A stretch of DNA of 64,000 bases, taken from the NCBI GenBank assembly GCA_900469965.1, contig UBZP01000017.1, positions 310,001-374,000 of the forward strand, written 5' to 3'. This document shows positions 1-9,356 of the stretch, in pieces (the stretch's first letter is position 1; each line of letters opens with the position of its first letter). A model generated the notes under the pieces. It searched no databases and was not told the DNA's origin. It was given only the letters and a program-made list of their open reading frames with translations. Position numbers and translations under genes: made by a program. Source of the stretch: Hyphomicrobiales bacterium. Its GTDB lineage: Bacteria > Pseudomonadota > Alphaproteobacteria > Rhizobiales > Rhizobiaceae.

Positions 1-123
1 GGCGAACGCACGCTGGTCTTCGCACGGCTGGTGCAGGAGGAGACGCGGCAGAAGGGTTCGGCGGGCGCCCGGGTGCGCGACGGGTTGTTCAAGGAACTGC
101 CGGCGATGGTGCCGACGGAGTAG
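1..123 (+). CDS. C-terminal fragment of an unidentified protein
   Basis: An open frame enters from the left edge in frame 1 and stops with TAG at 121-123, giving the last 40 residues of a protein. The piece is charged and helical in character (LVQEETRQKG ... LFKELPAMVPTE) and carries no motif I can assign. Its start and most of its length lie outside the window. That it is coding rests on the continuous frame to the edge and its codon pattern, so the gene is likely but its function is unknown. Confidence 0.5.
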   Translation, partial: GERTLVFARLVQEETRQKGSAGARVRDGLFKELPAMVPTE

Positions 124-228
124 GACCTGACGCGAGGGCCTGGGGACGGCCACGGCGCCTCTTGGATCGCCGTGGTCGGCCGGGCCTGTTTCACGGCTGC
201 GCTCCGTTTTGGGCGCGGCGGTTCTGCG

Positions 229-915
229 TCATCGGAGAGGCAGGCCATCCAGGAGAAAGCCGAGGCCCTTCCGGAAGGCGCCGTCCCAGTCGCTGTCCAA
301 AAGCAGCTGGGCGCTCTCGATCGTCGGGTACTGTTCGCCGAGGCGCGTGAGCCGCTGCTGCGCTGCCGCCATGTCGTCGTCCGAGAAGCCGAAGCTCGCG
401 CGGGTGATGGTGGCGCCCATCACATGGTTCCAGAGCGACCAGATCGCCGCGTTCAGTTCGGCATGTCCGACACCGGCCGTGACCAAGGTCCTGCTCAGCA
501 GTTCCAGGCGATGGAGCATGTTCGGGCCGAGGGCCCGGCGCGGCAACAGCGACGTAGTCCAGGGATGGCGCAGCATGCTGGCGCGCCAGTCTTCCAGCAT
601 GTGAACGACGTCGCCGCGCCAGTCCTGGCGGTCGGCATCTTGCGGCAACCCGCGATATTCGAGGACCGAATCGAGCGCCAGATCGAAGACGGTCTCCTTG
701 TTGTCGACGTACCAGTAGAGGCTCATCGCGCCCGAGCCGACACGATCGGCCAGCTTGCGCATCGTCAGGCCATCGACGCCCTCGGCGTCCAGCAATTCGA
801 TCGCGGTCGCGACGATGCGCTCCAGCGACAGAGGCTGCGCATCGCCCGGCGCCTGCGAAGGCATCCTTGTCCGCTGGGGCCGTTTGCCGGGGGCGCGGCC
901 GGATTTGGCTGCCAT
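229..915 (-). CDS. TetR-family transcriptional regulator (TetR_C_1 type)
   Basis: This 228-residue protein has an N-terminal TetR helix-turn-helix at about residues 28-75 (SLERIVATAIELLDAEG, then LTMRKLADRVGSGAMSLYWYV). The long C-terminal ligand domain resembles the tetracycline-repressor class. The ATG at 915 is chosen because AAGGAGG lies 5 nt upstream; an open frame continues to 1008 but would run through the operator. It is divergent from the ridA-like gene at 1086, and a near-ideal palindrome lies between them. I infer that it represses itself and that gene. The ligand is unknown. Confidence 0.88.
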   Translation of the reverse strand: MAAKSGRAPGKRPQRTRMPSQAPGDAQPLSLERIVATAIELLDAEGVDGLTMRKLADRVGSGAMSLYWYVDNKETVFDLALDSVLEYRGLPQDADRQDWRGDVVHMLEDWRASMLRHPWTTSLLPRRALGPNMLHRLELLSRTLVTAGVGHAELNAAIWSLWNHVMGATITRASFGFSDDDMAAAQQRLTRLGEQYPTIESAQLLLDSDWDGAFRKGLGFLLDGLPLR

Positions 916-978
916 TCGTCCTCCTTGCCGATCGCACGCCGATTCCGGCCGACAATGCGACAATTCGAGTTTTGACCA

Positions 979-1005
979 ATTGACTCGTACGACGTACGAG
1001 TCAAT
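979..1005. promoter_or_regulatory. 27-bp perfect palindrome, probable TetR operator
   Basis: The two 13-bp arms (ATTGACTCGTACG and its exact reverse complement) flank a single A at 992. The site lies in the 170-bp divergent gap between the tetR gene (start 915) and the exported RidA gene (start 1086). Its symmetry and position are those expected of a TetR-dimer operator serving both promoters. Confidence 0.8.
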
Positions 1006-1085
1006 CATACGGCCGTTTGGTGAAAGTTCAATCCTGCCGGCTGTCAGGGCACGCTGCCCGCAGCCCCCGGAGCCGGGAGAAAATC

Positions 1086-1574
1086 ATGTCACGCGCAATC
1101 AACCATCTGCTTGTCGGAGGACTCATCATCATGACCATGGGCGTTCCCACCACGACGACGGCGAACGAGACCGATCGCAAGCTGACCATCGTCAATCCGC
1201 AGTCCCTCGGTGATCCGTCGCCGAATGGCTACAGCACGGCCGTGATCGTGCCTCCCAACGCCCGGCTCGCCTACATTTCCGGGCAGGGCGGCTTCGACAG
1301 CCGGGGAGCCTTGTCGCCCGACTTCGCCGTCCAGGTCGAGCAGGCCTACGCAAATCTGCGCACCGCCCTCGACGGGATCGGCGCAAGGACCGATCAGGTC
1401 GCCAAGCTCACGGTCTACGTGGTCGATCACGACATGTCCAAGCTGGAAGTCCTGACCGGGAACGTCAAGAAGATGTTCGGCGAGGCGCTGCCCGCGCAGA
1501 CCCTGGTGCCCGTCCCCAAGCTCGCAATCGACCCCATGCTCTTCGAGGTGGAAGCCGTGGTCGTGCTTGACTAG
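1086..1574 (+). CDS. RidA (YjgF/YER057c/UK114) family protein with a signal peptide
   Basis: The 162-residue product has a RidA fold domain at about residues 40-160, with features such as LAYISGQGGFDSRGALSPDFAVQVEQAYANL and the closing FEVEAVVVLD. RidA proteins hydrolyse reactive enamines/imines or form related trimeric enzymes. Unusually, this copy starts with a hydrophobic leader (residues 1-28, ending around TTTTA-NETD) that looks like a cleavable signal peptide, so it is probably periplasmic. The ATG at 1086 follows GGGAG. The gene is divergent from a TetR regulator and is likely controlled through the palindrome at 979-1005. Its substrate is unknown. Confidence 0.85.
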   Translation: MSRAINHLLVGGLIIMTMGVPTTTTANETDRKLTIVNPQSLGDPSPNGYSTAVIVPPNARLAYISGQGGFDSRGALSPDFAVQVEQAYANLRTALDGIGARTDQVAKLTVYVVDHDMSKLEVLTGNVKKMFGEALPAQTLVPVPKLAIDPMLFEVEAVVVLD

Positions 1575-1687
1575 CGAGGCGGCCACCGCTGCCGCCGGGC
1601 TCGGTCAGGCGGCATGGCCCGATTGACGGCATGGGGATCGTTGTGCCGTTATCGGCACAGCGCCGCATTTGCATTGGGAGGTCCATG

Positions 1688-2254
1688 ATGGCGACCGTCG
1701 CCCTGTTTCATTCCGTCTATGGCCTTCGCCCGCTGGAACTGCAGGCGGCGGAGCGGCTGCGTGCCGGCGGTCACAGCGTTCTGGCGCCGGATCTTTACGA
1801 CGGCCGGTTGGCCGGTTCGGTCGAAGAGGGTTTCGCCATCAAGGACGAGATCGGCTGGCGCAGCCTGTGCGAGCGTGCCGAACGCGCGGTCGCGGATTTG
1901 CCGCCGGACGCCGTCCTCGGCGGCTTTTCCATGGGCGCCGGCATAGCCGCAAGTCTCTGGCCCGACAGGCCGGAGGCGGCCGGCATTCTCCTCCTGCACA
2001 GCATTGCCGAAATCCCCGCCAACGCCCGGCCCGGAACGCCGGTCCAGGTCCATCTTGCCGATCCCGACCCGTTCGAGCCGGCCGACGAGGTCGCGGCGTG
2101 GCTTTCCGCGCTTGCCGGTTCTTCGATCGCGCTGGAGGTGTTCCACTATCCCGGCGCCGGTCACCTGTTTGCCGACGCCACCCTGAGCGACCACGATGCG
2201 CAGGCCGCAAGGCTGATGTGGGAGCGCGTCGAGCGGCTGCTGGCAACGCTCTGA
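1688..2254 (+). CDS. dienelactone hydrolase-family alpha/beta hydrolase
   Basis: This 188-residue single-domain hydrolase starts MATVALFHSVYGLRP. The nucleophile elbow is GGFSMGAG (Ser at about residue 80), a likely acid is in LADPDPFEP and the histidine is in YPGAGHLF. True dienelactone hydrolases use Cys at the elbow, so a Ser here suggests a general esterase or hydrolase of the family. GGGAGG at 1676-1681 places the start at 1688, 6 nt downstream, rather than at the overlapping ATG at 1685. The gene converges on the ABC-F gene, with a hairpin between them. The substrate is unknown. Confidence 0.85.
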   Translation: MATVALFHSVYGLRPLELQAAERLRAGGHSVLAPDLYDGRLAGSVEEGFAIKDEIGWRSLCERAERAVADLPPDAVLGGFSMGAGIAASLWPDRPEAAGILLLHSIAEIPANARPGTPVQVHLADPDPFEPADEVAAWLSALAGSSIALEVFHYPGAGHLFADATLSDHDAQAARLMWERVERLLATL

Positions 2255-2314
2255 GAGAGATCCGACGGCTCCGGTTCGGCCGAAACCTCCGGCATGACCC
2301 AGACGGAAGCGTTG

Positions 2315-2336
2315 CAGGCGGCCGGTCGGCCGCCTG
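2315..2336. terminator. hairpin between convergent genes
   Basis: A perfect 9-bp stem (CAGGCGGCC / GGCCGCCTG) with a GGTC loop sits right after the ABC-F stop and 60 bp past the hydrolase stop. There is no long T-tract on either side, so it is a probable but not classical bidirectional terminator. Confidence 0.5.
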
Positions 2337-2337
2337 T

Positions 2338-3960
<1,623 letters not shown>

Positions 3961-4115
3961 GCGGCGAAGGCCCCGTCGGTTGCGGCGCCGTCACGTGGTG
4001 GATCGCCGGTCGCGATCCCTTGGAGCACCATTGGATGGGGCCAGATACATCAGCGGATTGCCGAAGGCCAGCCCCGGAGCGGGCCGGCATGCCTTCCGCT
4101 CCGGCCCGGCTCCGC

Positions 4116-4511
4116 TCAGCTTCGAGCGGGAATGCGGGCGATCGCCTTGATCTCGAAATCGAACCCGGCCAGCCAGTTGACGCCGACCGCCGTCCAGTTC
4201 GGATAGGGCGCGCCGCCGAGCACCGCCTCGCGGACCTTCATGACCGTCTCGATCTGGGTGGCCGGGTCGGTGTGAAAGGTCGTCACGTCGACCACGTCGT
4301 CGAGCGAGGCACCCGCGGCGCGCAGCACGGCGGTCAGATTGTCATAGGCCAGCCGCACCTGGCGTTCGAAATCGGGCTCCGGCGTACCGTCCTCGCGGCT
4401 TCCCACCTGTCCGGACACGAACAGCAGGTCGCCGGAGCGGATGGCCGCGGAGTAGCGGTGCGCCTCGTAGAGGCTGTGGCGGTTGGCGGGGAAGATCGGT
4501 TCGCGTTGCAT
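4116..4511 (-). CDS. RidA family protein (cytosolic)
   Basis: This 131-residue protein spans one RidA domain with SGDLLFVSGQVGSREDGTPEPDFERQVRLAYDNL, VVDVTTFHTDP, NWTAVGVNWLAGFDFEIKAIA. The ATG at 4511 follows AAGGA and matches the family length. An upstream ATG at 4592 would add residues that run into the operator region. It has no leader, unlike the copy at 1086. It is divergent from the TetR gene at 4694, across three similar palindromes. I infer a reactive-intermediate deaminase or related detoxifying role. The substrate is not known. Confidence 0.88.
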   Translation of the reverse strand: MQREPIFPANRHSLYEAHRYSAAIRSGDLLFVSGQVGSREDGTPEPDFERQVRLAYDNLTAVLRAAGASLDDVVDVTTFHTDPATQIETVMKVREAVLGGAPYPNWTAVGVNWLAGFDFEIKAIARIPARS

Positions 4512-4609
4512 CTCGTTTTCCTTGGATGTCGGGTTGTCTGGATGCGGAAGCCGGGCGGCTCTGGACGGCCGGGCGAGGTACGGGCTTCCCACGGCAGAGA
4601 CAGGTTGAT

Positions 4610-4673
4610 ATACGTCTCGTATGTGAAACTATCTCGCATACGCGGCGTATGTCAATACGCATACGCCGCGTAT
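4610..4673. promoter_or_regulatory. three repeated ATACG-N3-CGTAT palindromes, probable TetR operators
   Basis: Three 13-bp sites share ATACG-N3-CGTAT. They are 4610-4622 (centre TCT), 4638-4650 (ATACGCGGCGTAT) and 4661-4673 (ATACGCCGCGTAT), spaced 28 and 23 bp apart. The second and third are reverse complements of each other. They fill the divergent gap between the RidA gene (start 4511) and the TetR gene (start 4694), and the last ends 20 bp before the tetR ATG. Direct autoregulation is the natural reading. Confidence 0.78.
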
Positions 4674-4693
4674 CTGAAAATGGGGTGTGCCTG

Positions 4694-5287
4694 ATGGCGA
4701 CGCGGCGATCGGAAATGATGGAGGAGACCCGGAACAAGCTCATCCAGGCGGCGCGCACGGCCTTTGCGGAGAAGGGCTATGCCAATGCCTCGATGGACGA
4801 CTTGACGGCTGCCGTCGGGCTGACGCGGGGCGCGCTATACCACAATTTCGGCGACAAGCGCGGCCTGCTGCAGGCGGTGGTGGATCGCATCGACGGCGAG
4901 ATGGCGGCCCGGGCGCAGGCGATCGGCAACGCCGTCGGCGATGATTGGGCGGGGCTTCTGGAGGAGGGGAGAGCCTATATCGAGATGGCGCTGGAGCCCG
5001 AGGTGCAGCGGATCGTGCTGCTCGACGGGCCGGCGGTCCTGGGCGATCCCTCGCAGTGGCCGAGCCAGAACAGCTGCCTGCAGGCAACGATCGCCAAGGT
5101 GGAGCGTCTTCTCACCGAAGGCCGGCTGAAGCCCGTCGATCCCGAAGCCGCGGCACGGCTCCTGAACGGCGCCGCCCTGAACGCGGCGCTCTGGATCGCC
5201 GCCAGCAGCGAGCCGGAAAAGGTGCTGGCGAAGGCGCTGGAGGCGTTCCGCTGCCTGGCGTCCGGCCTGCTCGCAGAGCCCGTCTGA
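4694..5287 (+). CDS. TetR-family transcriptional regulator
   Basis: This 197-residue regulator begins MATRRSEMMEETRNKLIQAARTAFAEKGYANASMDDLTAAVGLTRGALYHNFGDKRGLLQAV, a canonical TetR helix-turn-helix over residues 10-60. A helical ligand domain like that of AcrR/YxaF relatives follows. The ATG at 4694 has GGGG 8 nt upstream and lies just past the last operator-like palindrome. Longer in-frame starts would read through these sites. It is divergent from ridA (4116-4511) and presumably represses both. The ligand is unknown. Confidence 0.9.
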   Translation: MATRRSEMMEETRNKLIQAARTAFAEKGYANASMDDLTAAVGLTRGALYHNFGDKRGLLQAVVDRIDGEMAARAQAIGNAVGDDWAGLLEEGRAYIEMALEPEVQRIVLLDGPAVLGDPSQWPSQNSCLQATIAKVERLLTEGRLKPVDPEAAARLLNGAALNAALWIAASSEPEKVLAKALEAFRCLASGLLAEPV

Positions 5288-5300
5288 GCCGGGGCGCAAG

Positions 5301-5318
5301 CGCAGCCGGCCGGCTGCG
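5301..5318. terminator. GC-rich palindrome between convergent genes
   Basis: CGCAGCC-GGCC-GGCTGCG forms a 7-bp stem with a GGCC loop, 13 bp after the tetR stop and 40 bp before the end of the convergent aldehyde dehydrogenase gene. No T-tract follows, so it is only a candidate terminator. Confidence 0.35.
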
Positions 5319-5357
5319 GCGGACGGGTGCCGGGCGAGCCGGCGTTAGGCGCGACGC

Positions 5358-6836
5358 TCAGCCCTTGATGTACCAGCCCCAGGGCTCGTCGGCCTCGAAG
5401 GCAGTGATCTGCTTGGTTTCCAGGTAGTTCGACAGGCCCCAGCGGCCGAGTTCGCGGCCGATGCCGGACTGCTTGTAGCCGCCCCAGGGCGCCTCGGTGA
5501 AGGTCGGTTGCGAGCAGTTGATCCAGACGATGCCGGCGCGGAAGGCGCGTGCGACGCGCTCGCAGCGTGCCCGGTCCTTCGACATCACCGCCGCCGCCAG
5601 GCCGAAGCGGCTGTCGTTGGCCATGCGGATCGCATCCTGTTCGTCGCGGAACGGTTTGACACAGACGACGGGGCCGAAGATCTCCTCCTTCCAGACGAAG
5701 CTGTCCTCCGCCATGTCGGTCAGGATCGTCGGCTCGAGGAAGTAGCCGGTGTTCAGGCCCGCCGGGCGCTGTCCGCCGCCGGCGACCGTTGCACCTTCCT
5801 CCTTGCCGCGTTCGATCGCGGCCAGCACCTTATCGTACTGTCCCTTCGAGACGAGCGGCCCGAGCAGCGTGCCGTCGGCAAGGCCGTTGCCGATCCGGAT
5901 CTTCGCGGCCTCCTCGACGAGACGCGCGAGCAGGGCCGGATAGAGGCTTTCCTCCACCAGCACGCGCGAGGTCGCCGAGCAGACCTGGCCCTGGTTCCAG
6001 AAGATGCCGAACATGATCCACTCGACGGCCCTGTCGATGTCGCTATCGGCGAAGACGACGAAGGGCGACTTGCCGCCGAGCTCCAGGCTGACGTTCTTGA
6101 TGTCGCGGGCCGCGGCCGCCATGATCTTCGCGCCCGTCGGCACCGAGCCGGTAAAGGCGAGCTTGTCGATGCCGGGATGCTCGGACAGCGGCCGGCCGGC
6201 CTCGGCGCCAAGGCCGGTGACGATGTTGAGGACGCCGGCCGGCAGCCCGACCTCTTCGACGATCGCGCCGAGCTCGAGCGCCGTCAGGGGCGTCAGTTCG
6301 GAGGGCTTGAGCACCATGGTGCAGCCTGCGGCAAGCGCCGGCGCAACCTTCCACGAGGCCATCAGCAGGGGATAGTTCCACGGAATGATGGCGCCGGCGA
6401 CGCCGATCGGCTCGCGCACGACCTTGGCGGAGAAGCGCGGTTCTGCAAGCGCGATCATCTCCTCCGGCGTCTCGTCCATCTCCTCGGCAAGCCCGGCATA
6501 GAATTGGAAGCAGCCGGCGGTGTCCTCCATGTCCCAGATCGCTTCCGGCAAGGGCTTGCCGTTGTCGCGCACTTCCATGCGGGCGAGCTCATCCTTGCGG
6601 GCCAGGATGATTGTGGCGATGCGGCGCAGGCATTCTGCGCGCTCTTTGCCCGACAGCCGCGGCCAGGGGCCGTGGTCGAAGGCGCGGCGGGCGGCGTGGA
6701 CGGCAAGGTCGATGTCGGGCGCGGTTCCGGCCGGGGCGTGGAAGATCGTTTCCTCCGTTGCAGGATCGATGACCGGGAAGGTACCGCCCGCGGCCGGGGC
6801 CATCCATTGTCCGTCGATGAAGAGCTTTTCGCGCAT
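5358..6836 (-). CDS. aldehyde dehydrogenase, betaine-aldehyde type
   Basis: This 492-residue NAD(P)-dependent aldehyde dehydrogenase has the coenzyme-binding segment IIPWNYPLLMASWKVAPALAAG, the catalytic Glu in SLELGGKSP (about 254) and the catalytic Cys in NQGQVCSATSR (about 288). The closest recognisable relatives oxidise betaine or aminoaldehydes, which would suit an amine pathway. The ATG at 6836 follows AAGGTGG. It lies downstream of, and in the same direction as, the glycosyltransferase and GntR genes (6903-9136), so it may belong to the same unit as the polyamine-type importer cluster. The actual substrate is not evident. Confidence 0.9.
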   Translation of the reverse strand: MREKLFIDGQWMAPAAGGTFPVIDPATEETIFHAPAGTAPDIDLAVHAARRAFDHGPWPRLSGKERAECLRRIATIILARKDELARMEVRDNGKPLPEAIWDMEDTAGCFQFYAGLAEEMDETPEEMIALAEPRFSAKVVREPIGVAGAIIPWNYPLLMASWKVAPALAAGCTMVLKPSELTPLTALELGAIVEEVGLPAGVLNIVTGLGAEAGRPLSEHPGIDKLAFTGSVPTGAKIMAAAARDIKNVSLELGGKSPFVVFADSDIDRAVEWIMFGIFWNQGQVCSATSRVLVEESLYPALLARLVEEAAKIRIGNGLADGTLLGPLVSKGQYDKVLAAIERGKEEGATVAGGGQRPAGLNTGYFLEPTILTDMAEDSFVWKEEIFGPVVCVKPFRDEQDAIRMANDSRFGLAAAVMSKDRARCERVARAFRAGIVWINCSQPTFTEAPWGGYKQSGIGRELGRWGLSNYLETKQITAFEADEPWGWYIKG

Positions 6837-6902
6837 GTTCGTTCCACCTTGATTGTTCCGTCTCGTGCCGGCGCCGTGCGGCATGAAGCGTTGTCCTTAG
6901 GG

Positions 6903-8198
6903 TCAGGATGCCCGCGTGCCGATGGCCGGAGCCGCCGCCACCTTCAGGATTTCCTCGGCCGCCCGCGTGACCCCGGCTGCCGCCTGCATCGTCTTCGCAT
7001 TGGCCTTCAATCGCTCCGCCATCGCCGTGTCGGCCACGAGATCGGTGATCGCCGCCGCCAGTTCGGCGTCGCTCCAGCGATAGCGGTCGAGCTTCCTGCC
7101 GACGCCGGTCTCGGCCGCGCGCGTGGCGTTGTCGTGCCCGTCCCAGCAGTAGGGCATGACGAGCGAGGGCACGCCGAAATAGAGCGCCTCGCAGAAGGAG
7201 TTGTTGCCGCCGTGATGGATGAACAGGCTCGCCTGCGCCACGACCGAGGGCTGCGGAAACCAGCTGTCGATGAAGACGTTGTCCGGCACCTCGCGGTATT
7301 CGTCGCGCCAGTGGCCGGCGTTGATGAGGAAGCGGCAGGGCAGGGTGGAAAACACCTCGATCATCCGCTTCATCATCGAAACGTCCATCGCCCCCAGCGA
7401 GCCGAAGCTCGTCAGCACCAGCGGCGCGTCGTTGTGGCTGGCAAACCGCGGCGGCAGATAGGGCGGCTCGTGACGCACGCAGCCGTCGAGGAAGACGAAC
7501 CTTTCCGCGTCAAGCGGCACCCGCCGGGGGTGGCGGATGATCTCGGGCGCCAGCAGCAGGTTCAGCCACGGCGAGGCGGAGAGGAAGCTGGAGGTCTCCG
7601 GCGGCTTCAGGCCGCATTCGGCGAGGAAGGCGGAAAAGCGCCGGTGCGCCGGCGCCGTCACCCGTTCATAGGCCTTGGCGAAGTCCCGCCAGTCCTGTCC
7701 GGGCCGCTCGCCGCAGCCGGAGAGATAGGGCGGCACGGTCTCGTCGGGCACTTCCGTCTCGGCGCAGGAAACGACACGGATCCACGGCACGCCGGCATTG
7801 GCGATCGCCGGGAACATGACGACGTTGTCGAGCACGATCGCGTCTGGCTTCAGCCGTGACAGCAGCTGGCGCAACGGCTCCTCGACGCGGATCGCGGTGT
7901 CGACGATCGCGTCCCAGGTCGGGCCGACATAGCTCTCCAGCTGTTCGAACGGGGTTTGCCGGAAGGCATCCTGGTGGCGCTCGATGAAGTCGTTCCAGTC
8001 GGTCGGCGGCCCGGAGGCGTCGTCGGCAAGCTGGTATTCGGGAAAGCCGTATTCGGCAAAGACGCCGGAAAAGCCGGGGTGGCAGATGAACACCGGTCGC
8101 GCGCCGAGCCGCCGCAACTCCTGGGCGATGCCGACGCAGTTCAGCGCCGCGCCGAAGCTCGCTTCCGGAAAGAGGGCGATCGTCTTCGATGCGGCCAT
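6903..8198 (-). CDS. GT1-family (YjiC/MGT-like) glycosyltransferase, copy A
   Basis: This 431-residue protein has a GT-B fold. The donor-binding C-terminal motif is HHGGNNSFCEALYFGVPSL followed by WDGHDNA, near residues 335-375. The N-terminus starts KTIALFPEASFGAALN. In most GT1 enzymes this segment carries a GHxxP histidine that acts as base; here Ala and Leu residues occupy it. The ATG at 8198 leaves a 5-nt gap after the GntR stop, suggesting translational coupling. A full-length paralogue lies at 13555-14847. There is no signal peptide. The acceptor is unknown, and a non-catalytic or altered mechanism is possible. Confidence 0.85.
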   Translation of the reverse strand: MAASKTIALFPEASFGAALNCVGIAQELRRLGARPVFICHPGFSGVFAEYGFPEYQLADDASGPPTDWNDFIERHQDAFRQTPFEQLESYVGPTWDAIVDTAIRVEEPLRQLLSRLKPDAIVLDNVVMFPAIANAGVPWIRVVSCAETEVPDETVPPYLSGCGERPGQDWRDFAKAYERVTAPAHRRFSAFLAECGLKPPETSSFLSASPWLNLLLAPEIIRHPRRVPLDAERFVFLDGCVRHEPPYLPPRFASHNDAPLVLTSFGSLGAMDVSMMKRMIEVFSTLPCRFLINAGHWRDEYREVPDNVFIDSWFPQPSVVAQASLFIHHGGNNSFCEALYFGVPSLVMPYCWDGHDNATRAAETGVGRKLDRYRWSDAELAAAITDLVADTAMAERLKANAKTMQAAAGVTRAAEEILKVAAAPAIGTRAS

Positions 8199-8203
8199 GG
8201 CGT

Positions 8204-9136
8204 TCAACGCGACACGAGTTTGAAGGCCGGCGGCACGCCGCGCCCGGCGAGCCGGGGCCGCTGCTGGCGGGAAAGCTGCAGATGCACGCGCATGAGATCG
8301 GCGGCGAGCTCCATCTGCCCGCGCTCGATCTGCTCGAGGATCTGCAGGTGTTCGAGGTTGGACTGCATCAGGCGGAACACGGCGACATGGCCGGCGGTCG
8401 GTATCGCGCGGCGACGGCGATGATGATTGACGAGCGCTTCTGCCATGAAGGGATTGCCGCAGCCCTTCGCGATCAGCGTATGGAAATCGAAGTCGGTGCG
8501 CTCGAACAGCTTGCGGTCGAAGGTGCTCTCGCCCATCCCCTTCAGGATCAGCATCGACTGGCGCAGCGCGACCAGCGCCGGCAGGTCGCGGCGGAAGTCG
8601 GGCAGCGTCAGCGCGAGCGGTTCGGTGGCCAGGCGGAATTCGTAGCTGCGGGCGACCGCGTCGCCGCTGACCGCAAACTGCTTCAGCAGCCACTGCTGTC
8701 CGGCGCCGCGTTCGGCGATATTCTCCTCTGCCAGTTTCATCAGCGCATTTTGTACCGTCTGCCGCGAGACATCGTATCGCCGCTGCAGCGAGGCGATCGT
8801 CTGCGTCTCGGCGATGCGGCCGGCGGCGAGGTCGCGCAGGATCGCCGCATGGATCTCGCTTTCGCCGTCACCTTCCGCGGTGTCGTCGAGCCGCGCCGTC
8901 GCTGCCGGGTCGACGGCGAGCAGATAGCCGCCCTCGGGCTCGACGGTGACGAGTCCGCGCTCGGCAAGTACTTGAAGCGCCTTGCGGATCGGGGTTCTGG
9001 AGACGTTGCAGAGCGACGCCAGCGCCTGTTCGGCCAGCCGCTCGCCCGGCGAAATTCCGCGCTCGCCTGCAACGTCCAGTATTTTTTGCGCCAGTTCGAC
9101 ATGGCGATAGCTGGGGCGCTTCGGTTCCGGAATCAT
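8204..9136 (-). CDS. GntR/FCD regulator with two winged-helix segments
   Basis: The predicted 310-residue regulator has a GntR helix-turn-helix at about 33-73 (LAEQALASLCNVSRTPIRKALQVLAERGLV). A second, similar segment lies at about 95-150 (IASLQRRYDVSRQTVQNALMKLAEENI). An FCD-type ligand domain (about 160-290) with DFDFHTLIAKGCGNPFM follows. Most FadR/FCD proteins have only one DNA-binding domain. The ATG at 9136 has GGAGG 13 nt upstream; ATG 9166 is an alternative start. It is divergent from the importer operon at 9357 and leads the glycosyltransferase and aldehyde dehydrogenase genes. It is the probable local switch for this cluster. Confidence 0.85.
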   Translation of the reverse strand: MIPEPKRPSYRHVELAQKILDVAGERGISPGERLAEQALASLCNVSRTPIRKALQVLAERGLVTVEPEGGYLLAVDPAATARLDDTAEGDGESEIHAAILRDLAAGRIAETQTIASLQRRYDVSRQTVQNALMKLAEENIAERGAGQQWLLKQFAVSGDAVARSYEFRLATEPLALTLPDFRRDLPALVALRQSMLILKGMGESTFDRKLFERTDFDFHTLIAKGCGNPFMAEALVNHHRRRRAIPTAGHVAVFRLMQSNLEHLQILEQIERGQMELAADLMRVHLQLSRQQRPRLAGRGVPPAFKLVSR

Positions 9137-9242
9137 GCGCTCAATCAGGCCTCCATCGCCGCGCATGCTGCCCGTTGCGCCGCCGTTTCGCAAGTCTCGC
9201 GATGCGGAAATTGTGCATGGTGCGATTTCGGGCGAATCCCTA

Positions 9243-9269
9243 TTGACGTATTTTTTTTATAATTAATAC
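9243..9269 (+). promoter_or_regulatory. AT-rich candidate promoter/operator of the importer operon
   Basis: The divergent gap 9137-9356 contains an abrupt AT-rich block with TTGACG at 9243, TATAAT at 9258 and weakly symmetrical GTATT / AATAC arms (9248-9252, 9265-9269). The TTGACG-TATAAT spacing is only 9 bp, so these two are not one standard promoter. A shifted -10 (TAATAC, 9264-9269) would give 15 bp. I regard the block as the likely promoter and GntR target without assigning exact elements. Confidence 0.4.
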
Positions 9270-9356
9270 TGCCCAGGCACGCAGTGAAGAGTCCGGATCA
9301 ACCGGCGGGCTGCATCGCACAGAGGCCAGGAACAAATCAAACAAGGGAGTTTTTTC

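Noticed and set aside
5508..7859. 783-codon open frame on the plus strand
   Set aside because: It spans the complement of the aldehyde dehydrogenase, the gene gap and glycosyltransferase A. Composition and lack of motifs mark it as non-coding.
9243..9263. TTGACG ... TATAAT as a sigma-70 promoter
   Set aside because: The hexamers are only 9 bp apart, too close for one promoter. Only the AT-rich block as a whole is reported.
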